Origin: Circinella minor
Lineage: Eukaryota > Mucoromycota > Mucoromycetes > Mucorales > Lichtheimiaceae
Direction: 5' to 3'
DNA length: 64,000 nt
NCBI GenBank assembly: GCA_016758965.1
Contig: JAEPRB010000180.1
Coordinates: 1 to 64,000 of the forward strand
Below are positions 1 through 11,000 of this stretch, in pieces. Below the pieces are notes generated by a model, which made no database searches, was not told where the DNA came from, and saw only the letters and a list, made by a program, of their open reading frames with translations. Made by a program: the position numbers and the translations under genes. Within the stretch, counting starts at the first letter, position 1. Each line of letters starts with the position of its first letter.

Positions 1-183
1 AAGTCCATTATGTATAATCTTTGTTTTATTTGTATGACCAATTCTATCTATATTAAGCCCAGGGGCAGCCATACCGATCTTGCCGGAACAAGAGGTATAC
101 TCCAAACCAAGAGAAGAGCGCAGACCTGGTGTAACCGCCGTAAATGTTGAACTGGGGTCCACAAAGGCAAAGATGTCATGTCC
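1..183 (-). pseudogene. Protease-like start of pol, in frame after a TAG
   Basis: Reading on past the gag TAG at 184-186 without changing frame gives an uninterrupted stretch to the window edge. It contains GHDIFAFVDPSSTFTAVTPG, which resembles the start of a retroelement aspartic protease (hydrophobic-hydrophobic-Asp-x-Ser/Thr), but with D-P-S-S in place of the usual D-S/T-G. Either the TAG is a readthrough signal or it is a nonsense mutation in a dead copy; the window ends before this can be settled. Confidence 0.5.
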
Positions 184-1166
184 CTAATTAAAGCAAGCTT
201 TAGTCAAGGATTCCTCAACCTCAGCCATTAAGGTGTCTTCGTTTGCCTCGGGGGCAGAAGACGTAGTAGTAGGTGCCGATTCCAGGCGGACCGAAGTAGC
301 AGCATCATTATCCACCGTGGGAACAGATGATGATAACGATGGTGGCGTGACTGGTGCGGGGCCAGAAGCCAATGTAGAAGCAGGAGCAAGTGACGCAGAA
401 CGAATTGCGAGGTGGTTGACCTCACATTTGTGGCCTGGGGTCCATGGAATAAAGCCACACTTAAAACAGTCTTTCTTCCCAGAAGAAGATGGTGACGATG
501 CATTACCAGACGGACCAGCAACACGAGTACCAGACGAACCAGCAGACTTAGAGACCTTCCCAGCATTACCACTAGTGTGCAATGACGATAACGCATGACA
601 CTCGTCAGAAGAATGACGACCATTACCATGGAGACGACAGTACTTCATTTCGGCTCGCTTTTTCCCTTTGTTTTTCTTGCCGGCGACAGCAAATGATGAG
701 CCAGCAACAGCGCCAGGAGCAGTATTCGAAGTTGAGGAGTCAGAACTCAGAGCAACTTGCTTGCTGTATTTTGAGTGCACTACATTACCATAAAGGCGGC
801 GGGCAAGATTGGCAGCTTGATCAATTGTAGTGCGTTTGTCCTGCGATAAATAGGCTTGACCAAGCGTTACGTGTTGAGCCAACTCCGGTAGCAAAGACTG
901 TATGTATAAAGCGGCCATAACACGATCGTCCTTGCACCCTGCTTCCCGGTGAAGCTTATGGAATCGATCAGTGTATAATTCAACTGAATCATCTCGACCC
1001 ATTCGCAACGTGAAGAGTTTCTGCATAAATTGAGCCTGGCGGTCAGCATCCTGGATGCCATATTTGTGGACTAGAGTCTTACGTGCAAAGGACCAATCCA
1101 AAGTGGCATGTGGTTTGAGGTGGTCGATGAACCAAGAACGTTGATCGGGAGACAACATACGGTGCA
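184..1166 (-). pseudogene. gag, C-terminal half with zinc knuckle
   Basis: This is the downstream half of the split gag, about 325 residues. It starts with RMLSPDQRSWFIDHLK, the middle of a retrotransposon gag domain, and continues through FARKTLVHKYG. Near residue 235 is a zinc knuckle of the C-x2-C-x8-H-x-C form (CFKCGFIPWTPGHKC), a variant common in Ty3-type gag. The rest is Ser/Thr/Pro/Ala-rich. The nominal ATG at 1165-1167 is an accident of the transposon junction, not a true start. It ends at TAG 184-186. Confidence 0.75.
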
Positions 1167-1928
1167 TTCTGTCTTAAACCGTCAAAATAATTTGAATCCC
1201 GACATAAAAACTTGATCACTATGAAATATTTTTGACATCAAGTAATCAACTTTTTAGCACATGGAACATGTTTATTTTTGTATTCTAAATCTATTGCTCG
1301 TTTTGTTTTTGAAAAAAACTTATTTTTCATCGAGTTCATAGCCTTCTCACTATGAAATATTTTTGACATCAAGTAATCAACTTTTTAGCACATGGAACAT
1401 GTTTATTTTTGTATTCTAAATCTATTGCTCGTTTTGTTTTTGAAAAAAACTTATTTTTCATCGAGTTCATAGCCTTCAAAGTTTTTTCGGAATGTGAAAT
1501 TTTACTAAGTAAAGCCAAGATTTCGATATAGGGATTATGAGGGAGGTGAGATGGCAAAAGCAGTGTGTAACAGTAAAAGTGTATGGGTAATAAATTATCC
1601 ATTAGTACCTACTTGTCAGCAAATAAAATATATATATATCTTTTTCTTCCTTTTTTTATCTTTTAATTTTTTTATATCCAATCTTCTTTTGTTTTTCTTT
1701 TAACTTTCTTTATATATTATATATGTACATATTTATTCTTTTTTTTTATTTCCTTAATTTTTTTTTAATATGTAAAACAATAAAAGTAGCTCAAACATTT
1801 TTGACCATTATATTATTATATTATCAATTGCTAAATACAGGGTTTAATACCTTTAACTGTGGATATAATATTGTCCGACGGGATTTAAAATATTTGCAAT
1901 TTTCGAAAATTGACGGTTTAAGACAGAA
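1167..1928. mobile_element. TIR DNA transposon / MITE inserted in gag
   Basis: The ends are near-perfect inverted repeats, TTCTGTCTTAAACCGTCAA at 1167-1185 and its complement at 1910-1928. The flanks on both sides read TGCA (1163-1166 and 1929-1932), and the host gag is continuous once one TGCA copy and the element are removed. That supports a 762-base insertion with a 4-base target duplication. The target ACGGTGCACCGT is itself a palindrome, so the apparent inverted repeat extends past the element and the exact duplication length is slightly ambiguous. No transposase is recognisable; the longest internal frame (minus strand, 1369-1602, 77 residues) matches nothing I know. It is probably non-autonomous; superfamily unknown. 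Confidence 0.7.
1216..1477. repeat. 131-bp tandem duplication inside the TIR element
   Basis: 1216-1346 and 1347-1477 are essentially identical, both running from TCACTATGAAATATTTTTG to CGAGTTCATAGCCTTC. The lack of divergence suggests a recent duplication within the element, or very recent insertion. Confidence 0.9.
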
Positions 1929-2413
1929 TGCACCGTACAGGGAAGGAGGCGGCACCAGTTAGCATTGATGTCTTGGCCATACGATTCCAATATATCTTCA
2001 AAGCGATCTAGGCATTCATGGACCGACGAGAATACCGTTTTTGAAGTATCATGGACGTTACCAGTCCATTGGAGTGCAGGTAAGTTCGATGGTACAATGG
2101 ATCTTGATATGGAGGTAGTAACGGCAACCTTGTCCTTTTTTAATAGTTTCTTGTGGACACCCAAGATCATGTCCAAACTTTTGGAATGGATAGCGAATAA
2201 ATTTTGAATTTTGGTCAGGTCTTGTTCAGATAAATCATCACGCACCATTTCTTCTTCCAAGAACGCAAGCTTGGCAACTAATTTCTCGATTCTTGGTGGC
2301 ATGCGAGAGGACGAAACAGCAGACACCTGAGAACCGGATTCGCTTATCATATCATCATCAAGATGATGATCAGCATTAGTGGATGAAGTAAGGTTTTCTT
2401 GTTGATGAGACAT
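1929..2413 (-). pseudogene. gag, N-terminal half (retrotransposon)
   Basis: The reading frame starts at the ATG at 2413 and gives about 160 gag residues before the inserted element. It has an acidic/Ser-rich start, a helical segment (RIEKLVAKLAFLEEEM) and a region ending ECLDRFEDILESYGQDINANW, matching the conserved start of the retrotransposon gag domain. The frame continues about 25 codons into the insert, but those residues (after CTVH) come from the transposon and are not gag. The other half lies at 184-1166. Confidence 0.7.
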
Positions 2414-2942
2414 AATAGAGTTAAGGTAAGTGGATAAAATAAAAATGTGTATGTGAAAGAAAAAAAAGAAAAAAGTTAAAATAGAAGGAAGATAGATGAA
2501 TGTAGTGTGTGTAAGAATAAAAGAATAAAAAACGAGGAATTCGTTGAAAAAAATGTTATATCAATCGAAATTAATAAAATAAAAGAGACAGTAATAAGTC
2601 AATGAGACCCAAAAGAACAATAATTGAACTGAAGTTTATTATAATAAAATATTATCACTATTTATATTAGATTCTAATCAATGGACGGGTATATCAATAT
2701 GCGTGTATGAAACAATGATAGTCTTCCGATTTGTTAATGACGATGAATAATGACAATGGTATATGTGAACATTATATCCTATACGTTTTGCCGTTGATAA
2801 AATAATATATCAACGCAGCTGTCAAATAGTATCAATAAAGAAGACGGACTTCTTTAATATTAAGAGTCATTGAAACATACCATAAAAATACCAAAATGTC
2901 AGTGAAACATATTTGAAGTATGCTGTATTTAAATATATATTA
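2414..2942. other. Intergenic / retroelement flank, nothing identified
   Basis: AT-rich sequence between the two retroelement relics. It should contain the 5' untranslated region and LTR of the Ty3-like element, but I could not find matching repeat ends, a primer-binding site or any coding frame. Confidence 0.4.
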
Positions 2943-3581
2943 TTAAACGACCGTTGTTATGAAGCCATTGTACGTTGGATACAACACTAATGGACTGAGA
3001 GATAGACCGAAAGGGAGTACCCAAAACCGATAGAGTTTCCCTTTCCATGTGAACTGAAGGTAGTTTCTGGAAGACTTGTGAACTAGTATGTGTAAGAAGA
3101 CATCGGACAGGTCTATGCTGGTGAGGTAGTCGTCTTTGTTGATTAAGTTGCATATGGTTTTGATTGATTCCATCTTGAATGGTCGTTTTGGAATATATTG
3201 GTTCAGTGGTCGTAGATTCAGGCATGGACGTAGATCGCCTGTTTTCTTCGGAACGGTGAATAAATGAGAACGAAAGCCTGATGTTGTCAAAGGTATTTCC
3301 TCTATTGCTTTTTTGCATAATAAAGATAAAAGTTCTTCTTCGATTATTTGGTTTTGTTGAGGTTTGGTGAAAAATGATGTTTGTGGTGAGTGATAAATGT
3401 GTTGTTGTATTGGTGGGTGTTGTAAAAATGGTATTTGAAAACCATGATGTATAACGCGACGAACCCAGTTTTCGTTTGTAAGTTTTGCCCAAGCTGTTTG
3501 AAAGAAAGAAAGACGGCCCCCTACTGGGAATTGTTGGTGCGATTTTTTCCCTTGTCGTGAGGGCCCGATCCAAAATCCTTC
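2943..3581 (-). pseudogene. DIRS-type reverse transcriptase, 5' fragment
   Basis: The frame is open from a stop at 3582-3584 to 2943, in the same frame as gag. Visible blocks are GGRLSFFQTAWAKLTNENWV, FRSHLFTVPKKTGDLRP, LNQYIPKRPFKMESIKTI, the motif-A region DDYLTSIDLSDVFLHI, and YRFWVLPFGLSLSPLV. These follow the DIRS/Ngaro RT order. After about 2985 the sequence no longer resembles RT, and the YxDD-box half of the palm is missing, so the fragment cannot be catalytic. Confidence 0.75.
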
Positions 3582-3623
3582 TTATAGTTGTTATTGCCTT
3601 TTTTTGTAGTGGTCGGTTCGTTC

Positions 3624-4481
3624 TTATTTGTCAGACCTAACATCATCATCTGACTTGTTGTTATTGTTGGGGGAAGAGGAATTCGCTTTTCCTTTTTTCC
3701 TTTTATTATCAAAATGAGACCGAAAAGACGTTTGTGACACTGCTTTGGATAGGTTAACATGATCCACCATTGTCTTGGGGTCCAGTAGATATCGAGGACC
3801 AGATGAAGCGAGACGAGGTGGAAGACCATGTATGTTAGCAGCTTTGAACATATTATCAATTCGAATTTGAGTAATGTAAGACGTAGCATCCATAAATAGT
3901 TCCTATACGACATTAACAAATTAGATAGCATCTTCAGCAGATGGAGCACCATCGCGAAGTATACCATGTAAAAAATAATCCAGAGGACGAGTAATCCCTG
4001 ATAAACGATACTGAACATCTTGTAGTTGTTGATCAGTTCGACGTGCAGTTTTACTGACATTAACGCTATTGAGAACAGGTGGATTATATTCACGAGCAAG
4101 ATTACAGGGACATTCAGATAGAAAACGACGGCGTTCTGCTTCAGGTAACAGTGAACGAAAAAAATCCTTTTCCAAACAGCCTTGTAAAGCTTCTCGAAAA
4201 GCGGGATATGGGGTAAAGTCAGAGTCAGAAGTACGTTCATTAATATATGGATCAGAACCATTGTCAGGTTCATGTGGAGCATCATTATTATCATCAGCCT
4301 CCATAGGTGTAGTGGGAGTATTATGTTGTGAGGAAGAATGAATGTACTCTTCCAAATGTTCAATCCGTTCCACCAAAGCCATGGCCCACCGTGGTGCTGA
4401 ATCGTCGGCTGGTGCTGTTGCGGTTGCTGTTGATGTTGTTGGTTGTGGTGGTGGTTGATGAAGGGGATCATGGTTAGACAT
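3624..4481 (-). pseudogene. DIRS-type gag with two in-frame stops
   Basis: The better start is the ATG at 4481 (MSNHDPLHQPPPQ); an upstream in-frame ATG at 4502 also exists. The N-terminus is Pro/Thr/Ala- and Asp-rich. The conserved part includes YPAFREALQGCLEKDFFRSL, ERRRFLSECPCNLAREYNPP and QLQDVQYRLSGITRPLDYF, a pattern typical of mucoralean DIRS gag. Two stops separate AEDAI (3921) from the in-frame continuation MDATSYITQIRIDNMFKAA (3893), and the protein then runs to 3624. Same frame on both sides of the stops means point mutation, not frameshift. Confidence 0.75.
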
Positions 4482-4908
4482 AATCAATAATGAATAAAAC
4501 AAACGATACTCGTCGGTTGTGTACCAAAAAAGCGAGCTCTCGAGAGAAAAGATGATATCGTATTATTATTTGTGTACAAACATTATTTATTTATTTCTCT
4601 CGACCAATAAAGGAATGATTGATAACACAATTAGTTGAGCCACAACTCGATGAATAATTTCAATAAATTTAATATGCTTAATTTCTGTTCTATGTTTAAA
4701 TCTATTATGTATAATAGGCCAATTCAATTCAAGAAAAGTCCAATAATTTGCAATACGTAATAATATTTACTTCATCTGTAATTAGTTTAGTATAATCTGT
4801 TTGATCCATTTTTATTTTACAATACAAAATTCAATTTTACTTTTTATTTTTAATTTAGATATAAAGGGTTAATTATTTTTATAAAAAACAAATATATTTT
4901 TGTAAACA
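4482..4908. other. Intergenic, AT-rich
   Basis: Probably the upstream region of the DIRS relic. It contains a CTCTCGAGAG palindrome near 4538 and AT-rich sequence. I see no gene. Confidence 0.4.
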
Positions 4909-5388
4909 TTAAGCTATTGCACATCCCACTAAAGGTAAGTCAGTAAGACGTAATTTTTTGATCGTTGCCCTTTTTTGAAGGGTTCTTGTTGGACATATTG
5001 TGATATTGGAAGAGAAACTGATTCCAGTATTGAAAGCATGTAGTTGTTGTTCTTCTGTTGGGAGATTGATCTCTGCTAGTACCCGCGATCCTTCACGATG
5101 TGGAAAAATACCATTGTTGTTTGGAAATGCTTTCATTAGGACGTCAATGGTATCATCAAGTACTCCAGGGATTGGACTAATATCAAAAATGACACTTCCA
5201 GGAGGACATCCTGTTCTCGAAACCCAAGAGTAGTATACAATTTTTTCAGATTCTGTATTGTTGGTTTGGCGATGAGCGTGAACTAAAAATAAACTTTCAG
5301 GCTGCGCAATATGGGTCCAAGAGAGTACCGTTGATGATGAGGTGTTGACAGACGGTTGGTTTTTTTTGTCCTCAGCTAGGACAGACAT
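4909..5388 (-). CDS. Hypothetical protein, possibly a LINE ORF1 fragment
   Basis: A 159-residue intact frame with ATG at 5388 and TAA at 4909. The sequence is well mixed rather than low-complexity: HIAQPESLFLVHAH, GCPPGSVIFDISPIPGVLDD, NNGIFPHREGSRVLAEINLP, and a C-terminal ATIKKLRLTDLPLVG. The last segment resembles the linker to the RNA-binding domain in ORF1 proteins of mucoralean L1-like non-LTR elements, where a hydrophobic LTxLPL block follows a similar region; here it stops just after. Given the neighbouring transposon relics, a truncated ORF1 is my best guess, but it may be an orphan gene. Confidence 0.4.
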   Translation of the reverse strand: MSVLAEDKKNQPSVNTSSSTVLSWTHIAQPESLFLVHAHRQTNNTESEKIVYYSWVSRTGCPPGSVIFDISPIPGVLDDTIDVLMKAFPNNNGIFPHREGSRVLAEINLPTEEQQLHAFNTGISFSSNITICPTRTLQKRATIKKLRLTDLPLVGCAIA

Positions 5389-7178
5389 TTTTTTTTCTTT
5401 TGAAAAACCGAAAGAGATGATGGATTAGTGTAGTTTTCCATCATCCAGTATAAAAGTCGGAAACTCATTCCACAATCAATTGTGAAAAAAAAAGTTTGTA
5501 TATACAATAACTATATTCTCTCCATATTAATACACTTACTTACTACTCACACATTGAATTGACTATCGTTATTGAATGGCCAGCTGGGACTAACATCATC
5601 CAAACATGTGAATAATGTTTTTCCGAAACTTGTATTCATTGAAGTACATAATCATTTTTGTTGATGATCATTGATAACTGGTCAAATATTGTAAACACTG
5701 TTTCAGGAGGAAGACAACTAATGTTTTTTATCCTCGTGGACATATCATACTGTGCTTTTATTTGACGACTGTGAGGAGGAATGAACTCGACATTATTATT
5801 TTTTGTTTCCCAAAACTGGGTCCATTAGATGCATATGCATATTGATCGTCGGTTGTCATTTGGAAGACAATAAAGAAGATGGAGCAAAAAAAAAAAGGCT
5901 GTGTAATATAAAAAATGTTCTTACAACCTGGTTACAAAAGCTGCGTTGTATGGCGCATGGGGCATAAAGTAGGATGATGATGTTACCGGTAACAATCTAT
6001 TGTTTTGGATAATGTTACCGGTAACAAATTGGAAAGCTTCAATTTGTTCCCAGTAGCCATCCTACAAACTATATGCCCGGTTCAGGGGATACGCAACTTC
6101 ATTGGTTTTTCTTTTTTCAAAAATCTTCGTTTAAACATTTGAAATGCAAATGGTTATTCAAACAATATTGGTACGGTATACCGTAATAATATACTCAAGA
6201 ACATCTTGGTACCGCTCAAGATATTATTTTTAAAGGATGAAAATGATTGAGAACAAAGGAGGAATGAATGATATCCGTTTATACTTTTCAATTGAATGAT
6301 TTCTAACTAATTATTTATTTTTGACGTGTGTGAGTTATGTGAGAGATTAGTGACGACGGATCATCCATCAAAACGAGAATACGACAGATCTTTAAATTAT
6401 TTCTATTTGACATATTTTTCTCGGTGCTTGACATATTGGGCAGACCCATTTATGTGGGCACGACAGTACCCATATACATACTCCACTGGAAAAAAAGGGA
6501 GATATCAACAGGGTATCAACAATTTGATACTATTGTTTACATCTTTGATATCAACAGGATATCACCGGGATATCGACAAAATGTTGATACCTAGTATATT
6601 ATAATGGTACCAACAGAGTTTCAATAGTTTAATATACTGCATAGATTCTGTTCCGCGTTCTTAAGAATCTGTAAGCGAACCTGAAACTTTTTTTTTTGTT
6701 ATGGATTTGTAAATGCAAACTGTTGATATGATTGTGCATATATGCAGTCTCTTTCTATTTGATCTACCTGCAGTATGTTTGGTTATGTACCTGAGTATAT
6801 GTAAATCTTGGGTTTATTTATAAACGATACACAAAAGAAGAAAAGATACACAGGCGTATTAGATGGGTCGCTTCCTAGAAAAAAAGCATGTTTAACAAAA
6901 AAAAAATTATTTAAAAATAACTGCAGACTTATCAGAAAAAAAAGTATGTGGAAGGGATCGGAGGAACACAATGGGATGAAAAAGAGGGGTGATTGTTAAT
7001 ATATATAGGTGGTGGAAGAGATTGTAGACGCATTATTAGTGAATGAGAAAAAAAAAGAAGTTTAAGGTCGATTGAATAGTTCAATAGTGTATAGTTATAA
7101 TATAGGTACTGTCAAAACACGTAAATAAAGTAAGAGAGAACCCCATTAACCCATAGTAAAAAAGAAAATCAGTCAATA
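5389..7178. other. Gene-poor region with palindromes and short repeats
   Basis: No convincing gene. The region holds two copies of the palindrome GTTACCGGTAAC (near 5984 and 6017) within a larger imperfect inverted repeat, a TACGGTATACCGTA palindrome near 6171, and repeated GATATCAACAGG-like units at 6500-6590. A 92-codon frame at 6326-6604 has no ATG start and no recognisable family. Confidence 0.5.
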
Positions 7179-7319
7179 ATGATCGTAATCAAGCAAGATC
7201 AGCATCGGAGCCATAAGAAAAAGAACTTATCACAAACAAAATCCAATACCAGTAATCCGCTATATATTGAAAGTAACGAAGAAAGTGAAGCGATTGAGAC
7301 GGATCAACCAGCATACTAG
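7179..7319 (+). CDS. Small hypothetical ORF (46 residues)
   Basis: ATG at 7179, TAG at 7317-7319. The protein starts MIVIKQDQHRSHKKKN and ends in an acidic stretch (ESNEESEAIETDQPAY). The composition is plausible for a small charged protein, but there is no recognisable domain and no clear promoter. It could equally be chance. Confidence 0.15.
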   Translation: MIVIKQDQHRSHKKKNLSQTKSNTSNPLYIESNEESEAIETDQPAY

Positions 7320-8040
7320 TTTATATTCCCCGCATCCAAAATATATATCATCGTAAAGAATAAAAAACATATACACCTTGTCCTTTATATTTAAAAGTAG
7401 CTACCCATTCTGTTTCATCCGCTATTTTTTTTATCCAATCAATAGTAATAGTAATGAATATTATCCTACGTTTTGAAGAAAAAAAAAACTTCTTCGGTTG
7501 CCATGCTTTCTATAAAATATAAATGTCATTATAAGAGCATTGTAATGTCTCATGTAAATAATAGTACTACTCCCACTCACTGGTATACAAAAAACCCAAC
7601 AGAAATGAAGCACGCATTTATACCTTTGTTATCCTTCTGTAATCCTTCTGTTCCAATAAATCGTGTGTCAATCCTGGTCAAAATAATAAATAATACATAA
7701 TAAGTTTACAGCCCATTTTCCACGAAAACATGTTGACAATATATAAAAGGGTTCGATCTATTTGTTTTCATCCCATCTCTAATGCTTATGCTCGGATTCT
7801 AAGGGATTTCTTCCGCTCATTGGGTTACTTGAGCATCAGTAAAAGTTTGTTTGAAAGAAATGTGATCTTGGCTGGTTTTCTGACAGCATAAATATTAACC
7901 ATTTTCTGTTACTTTTTCTAACTACCGCTTATTCTTTTTTTACACAGTAGTAGTAACAATACCTGTTTTTTTTTTTTTTTTGTTCATCGATTTCAAAGTT
8001 TGATTCATAAAAAGACGAAAAAAAAAAGAAAGAAAGAAAC
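7320..8040. other. Upstream region of INTS7
   Basis: AT-rich, with a T-run at 7968-7981 and an A/G-rich leader (AAAGAAAGAAAC) directly before the INTS7 ATG. No gene recognised. Confidence 0.5.
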
Positions 8041-11000
8041 ATGTCAGCTACACGAGAACAAACAGAGGGACATAGAGCATTACTCGAGATCGAATCACGT
8101 TTCAACGCGAAATCACACGGGGTTGTGATTGCTATTCAAGGTGTTCAGATCCATGCTTTAGCCATGTTTGCAGAAATATTTAATCAGTTTCCTTATCCTG
8201 TTGTTATTAATGCTGCCATTCTTAAACTTGCCGATTGGTTTCGTGCAAGGTATTTTTTTTTTCTTCAAAAAAAAAATAATAATAATGTTACCACCCCTTG
8301 ATACCTTTTTCACTTTTTCGCTTTTTTTTTTTTTTTTTATAATATATATTACGAGAAAGTATTAAACATATACACTCAATGTTTGAATTTGTAGTAACAA
8401 TGTTATCAAGTTCCATATATATAAAGTATTCAAACAAGCTGATCAACATTTGATCAAAGTGATCAATGTAGAAGAAAGTATGAGACGTATTTTACCAGTT
8501 TTAAATAGTAACGATTCAGTTTCTCGATCATTAGCACTACGGTAAGACATAATATGCACTTATTTCTCGAAGCAAAATGAAGGGCTATAGAGGGAGAAAA
8601 ATCAGACTTATTTGGACTTACATGACTAGAGTATTGGGTTGTATGTCGGTTATTATAGCAAACAAGGTTGATGTCCAACATGCGTAAGTAAAAATATCTA
8701 TGGATATAATAAACCTTTATTGTCAAAAGAGAGAACGAAAACTTATATAATTTAATACTATTGAAATATTACAATAGTGTTTTGCAAAGATTAGAAGAAG
8801 CAACAGATAGAACAGAAGCAGAAGCAGCTATTTGGGCTGCTGATAGATTTTGTGCTCAATCAGTTCAATTTTCACCCACCGTTTTCCCAACTATTGAAGC
8901 CAAATTAAGAGGTAAAAAAAAATTATATATAAAAGAAGATGGTTGTTTTTTTTAATATACATTATGTATATGAATATTTATGTATTAAATTTCTTTATTC
9001 TTTCATTAGATTCACAAACAGATGTTAATATTAAACTTCGATTAGTTCAGTTATTTCGACATATGCATTATAATATTGCAGTTGCACGACAGGTTGGTTT
9101 TTTTTCTCGTGTTTCGATATACATACAGGAAAACATTATTTATTGAATTTTCGTTTCAGGCAAAAGGTGTATGCGTCAGTCTATTAGAAAGTCCTGGAGC
9201 AGATCAACAATTAGTCATGGTAGCATTACGAACACTCAGTCTTCTTTTAAGTCAAGCTTTATTGGATCGAAAAGAGCAGGTAATATCAATATATTTTCTA
9301 TTGACAAAAAAAAAATAATGTTCTAATAAAAAATTTATATTTTTATTTATTTATTTATTCAGTTGGATCGTTTATTTACATTTGCTTGTGATGATAGTAG
9401 AAAAGCAGTATGTCTTAGTGCACTAGATGATCTTTCATTACTTGCTAAAAATGACTTATCAATCGATGCATCACACATTTATGTAAGCTCTTAAATTGCG
9501 CTCGATAAGGGGGGGGGATGTTCTTATTTTATGTTACTGGAAAATTTAACTATGTTATTTCTTTTATTTTAGAGATTGTTATCATTATTAAATAGAGAAA
9601 CAACCAGTATTACGTTAATGGAACGTCGATACAGCTGTGCAACAACTTTACTCTGTTCCTATCGTCAATTGGTTCGATTCATGATGCGAGAAACATGGCG
9701 GTCCGAAAGTCAAGGGGATTTTGTTCGCGCTATGGATATTTGTGAAGAAAGACTCAATAAAGGATTGGAATCAGGCCATTATTTGTTAGCTATCGCATGT
9801 GCACGTTTTTTAATGATCATTCTTGAATTGGCTCAGGAACAAAATCATCAAGATACAAAGCAATCATTCCAATGTATTCGATCGTATAATAATTTAAAAG
9901 TATCTAGTGAAGCTGTATCTGATCTTCAAGTCATTGCTTCAAGGCTTAGTAAACGAATTGAAGAATCACATTTATCACAATTAGTTCGTGAAGCAAGTGC
10001 TGGGAAATTAAATCTGCGTCAGGTAAGCAGAAAAAAAAAGACCATCAATCAACCATACGATATTTCTTCTATGAACCAATTAATAGTAATATTTCCTCGA
10101 TATATATATATATATATATATTCTCTAGGCTAGGCATATATTTAAATTACAAGCCCATTTAGTGTTACTCATTGATGGTGAAGTATGCACAAACTCTTTT
10201 CGAAATAATTTTGAAAGAATGGCATCAAATCCAGGTTAGTAAACTTTAAATTATAAATAAACGTAGTATATATACACATATACACTTGAGTCAATGGGTT
10301 AACTAATCATAGTTATGTACAAGAAATAGATGATGTTGCCGTGCAACTTTTTGCCCCTTATCTTTTGGAAATATTCAGTGGTTGCCATGATACATCAAAT
10401 TGGTTCCCCGAAATAGCATTGACAGCATTAGAATCAAGTACCGATCGACCCAAACTATATGTAAGTTATATACACCAATTTTGTTATTGCTTAATAATCT
10501 CATAAATACATATATATATATATATATATATATAGGTCAGTATTGTACAATTGCTATTACGAACACCAGGGATTCATTTGAACAAGAGACATGAGTTATC
10601 AAAAAAAATCTTTACACAACTGGAACAATTTGGAGCATGGGATCATGAAAAACAGATATACACAAACAATGGATGGTTTCTCTATATCATTGCTTCGGAA
10701 GCTGGTTGTAATGGATGGCATGAAATTATGCATCATGTTTATGGAAGTCTAGGAAGAACGGTAAAAAAAAAACAAAATTTACTTGTAATCTTGGTTTTAT
10801 TTTATATTTATCATAAAACGTACATACATAAAATTAAACTGATGACAAATATCTTTGTATTCAATTACAATAGGTTAAATCAGGAGCAAGCAAGTGTTGG
10901 CTTACTGCTGTTTCTTTATTAGGTCTAGCAGAAATATCTCAAGAGAATAAGCAACAAAGCTATTTGGATAGTTTAACACATCTCCAGGTATAGTAAAAAT

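Larger units (their letters stand above)
1..2413 (-). mobile_element. Ty3-like LTR retroelement, 5' part, interrupted
   Basis: A gag region and the first part of a protease-like region are read on the minus strand; pol would lie beyond the left edge. The gag is cut in two by a 762-base inverted-repeat element (1167-1928). Removing that insertion makes the two gag pieces adjoin in one reading frame at a Leu-Leu-Pro-Cys-Thr-Val-His / Arg-Met-Leu-Ser junction, which fits the retrotransposon gag pattern seen in mucoralean Ty3/gypsy elements. No LTR or primer-binding site could be identified in 2414-2940, so the class is inferred from the gag and the zinc knuckle. Confidence 0.7.
2943..4481 (-). 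mobile_element. Truncated DIRS-type retroelement
   Basis: A gag (3624-4481) and a partial reverse transcriptase (2943-3581) lie on the minus strand in the order and style of DIRS elements, which are abundant in Mucoromycota. The RT stops at SLSPLV, before the catalytic YxDD-type motif, and RNase H, methyltransferase and tyrosine recombinase regions are absent. Gag contains two in-frame stops. This is a dead, 3'-truncated copy. Confidence 0.75.

Noticed and set aside
6326..6604. 92-codon plus-strand frame
   Set aside because: No ATG at its start, no family recognised, and it runs through the GATATC repeat cluster; kept only as a repeat observation.
7745..7775. GGTTCGATCTA resembling a tRNA B box
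   Set aside because: No A box at the right distance and no acceptor stem.
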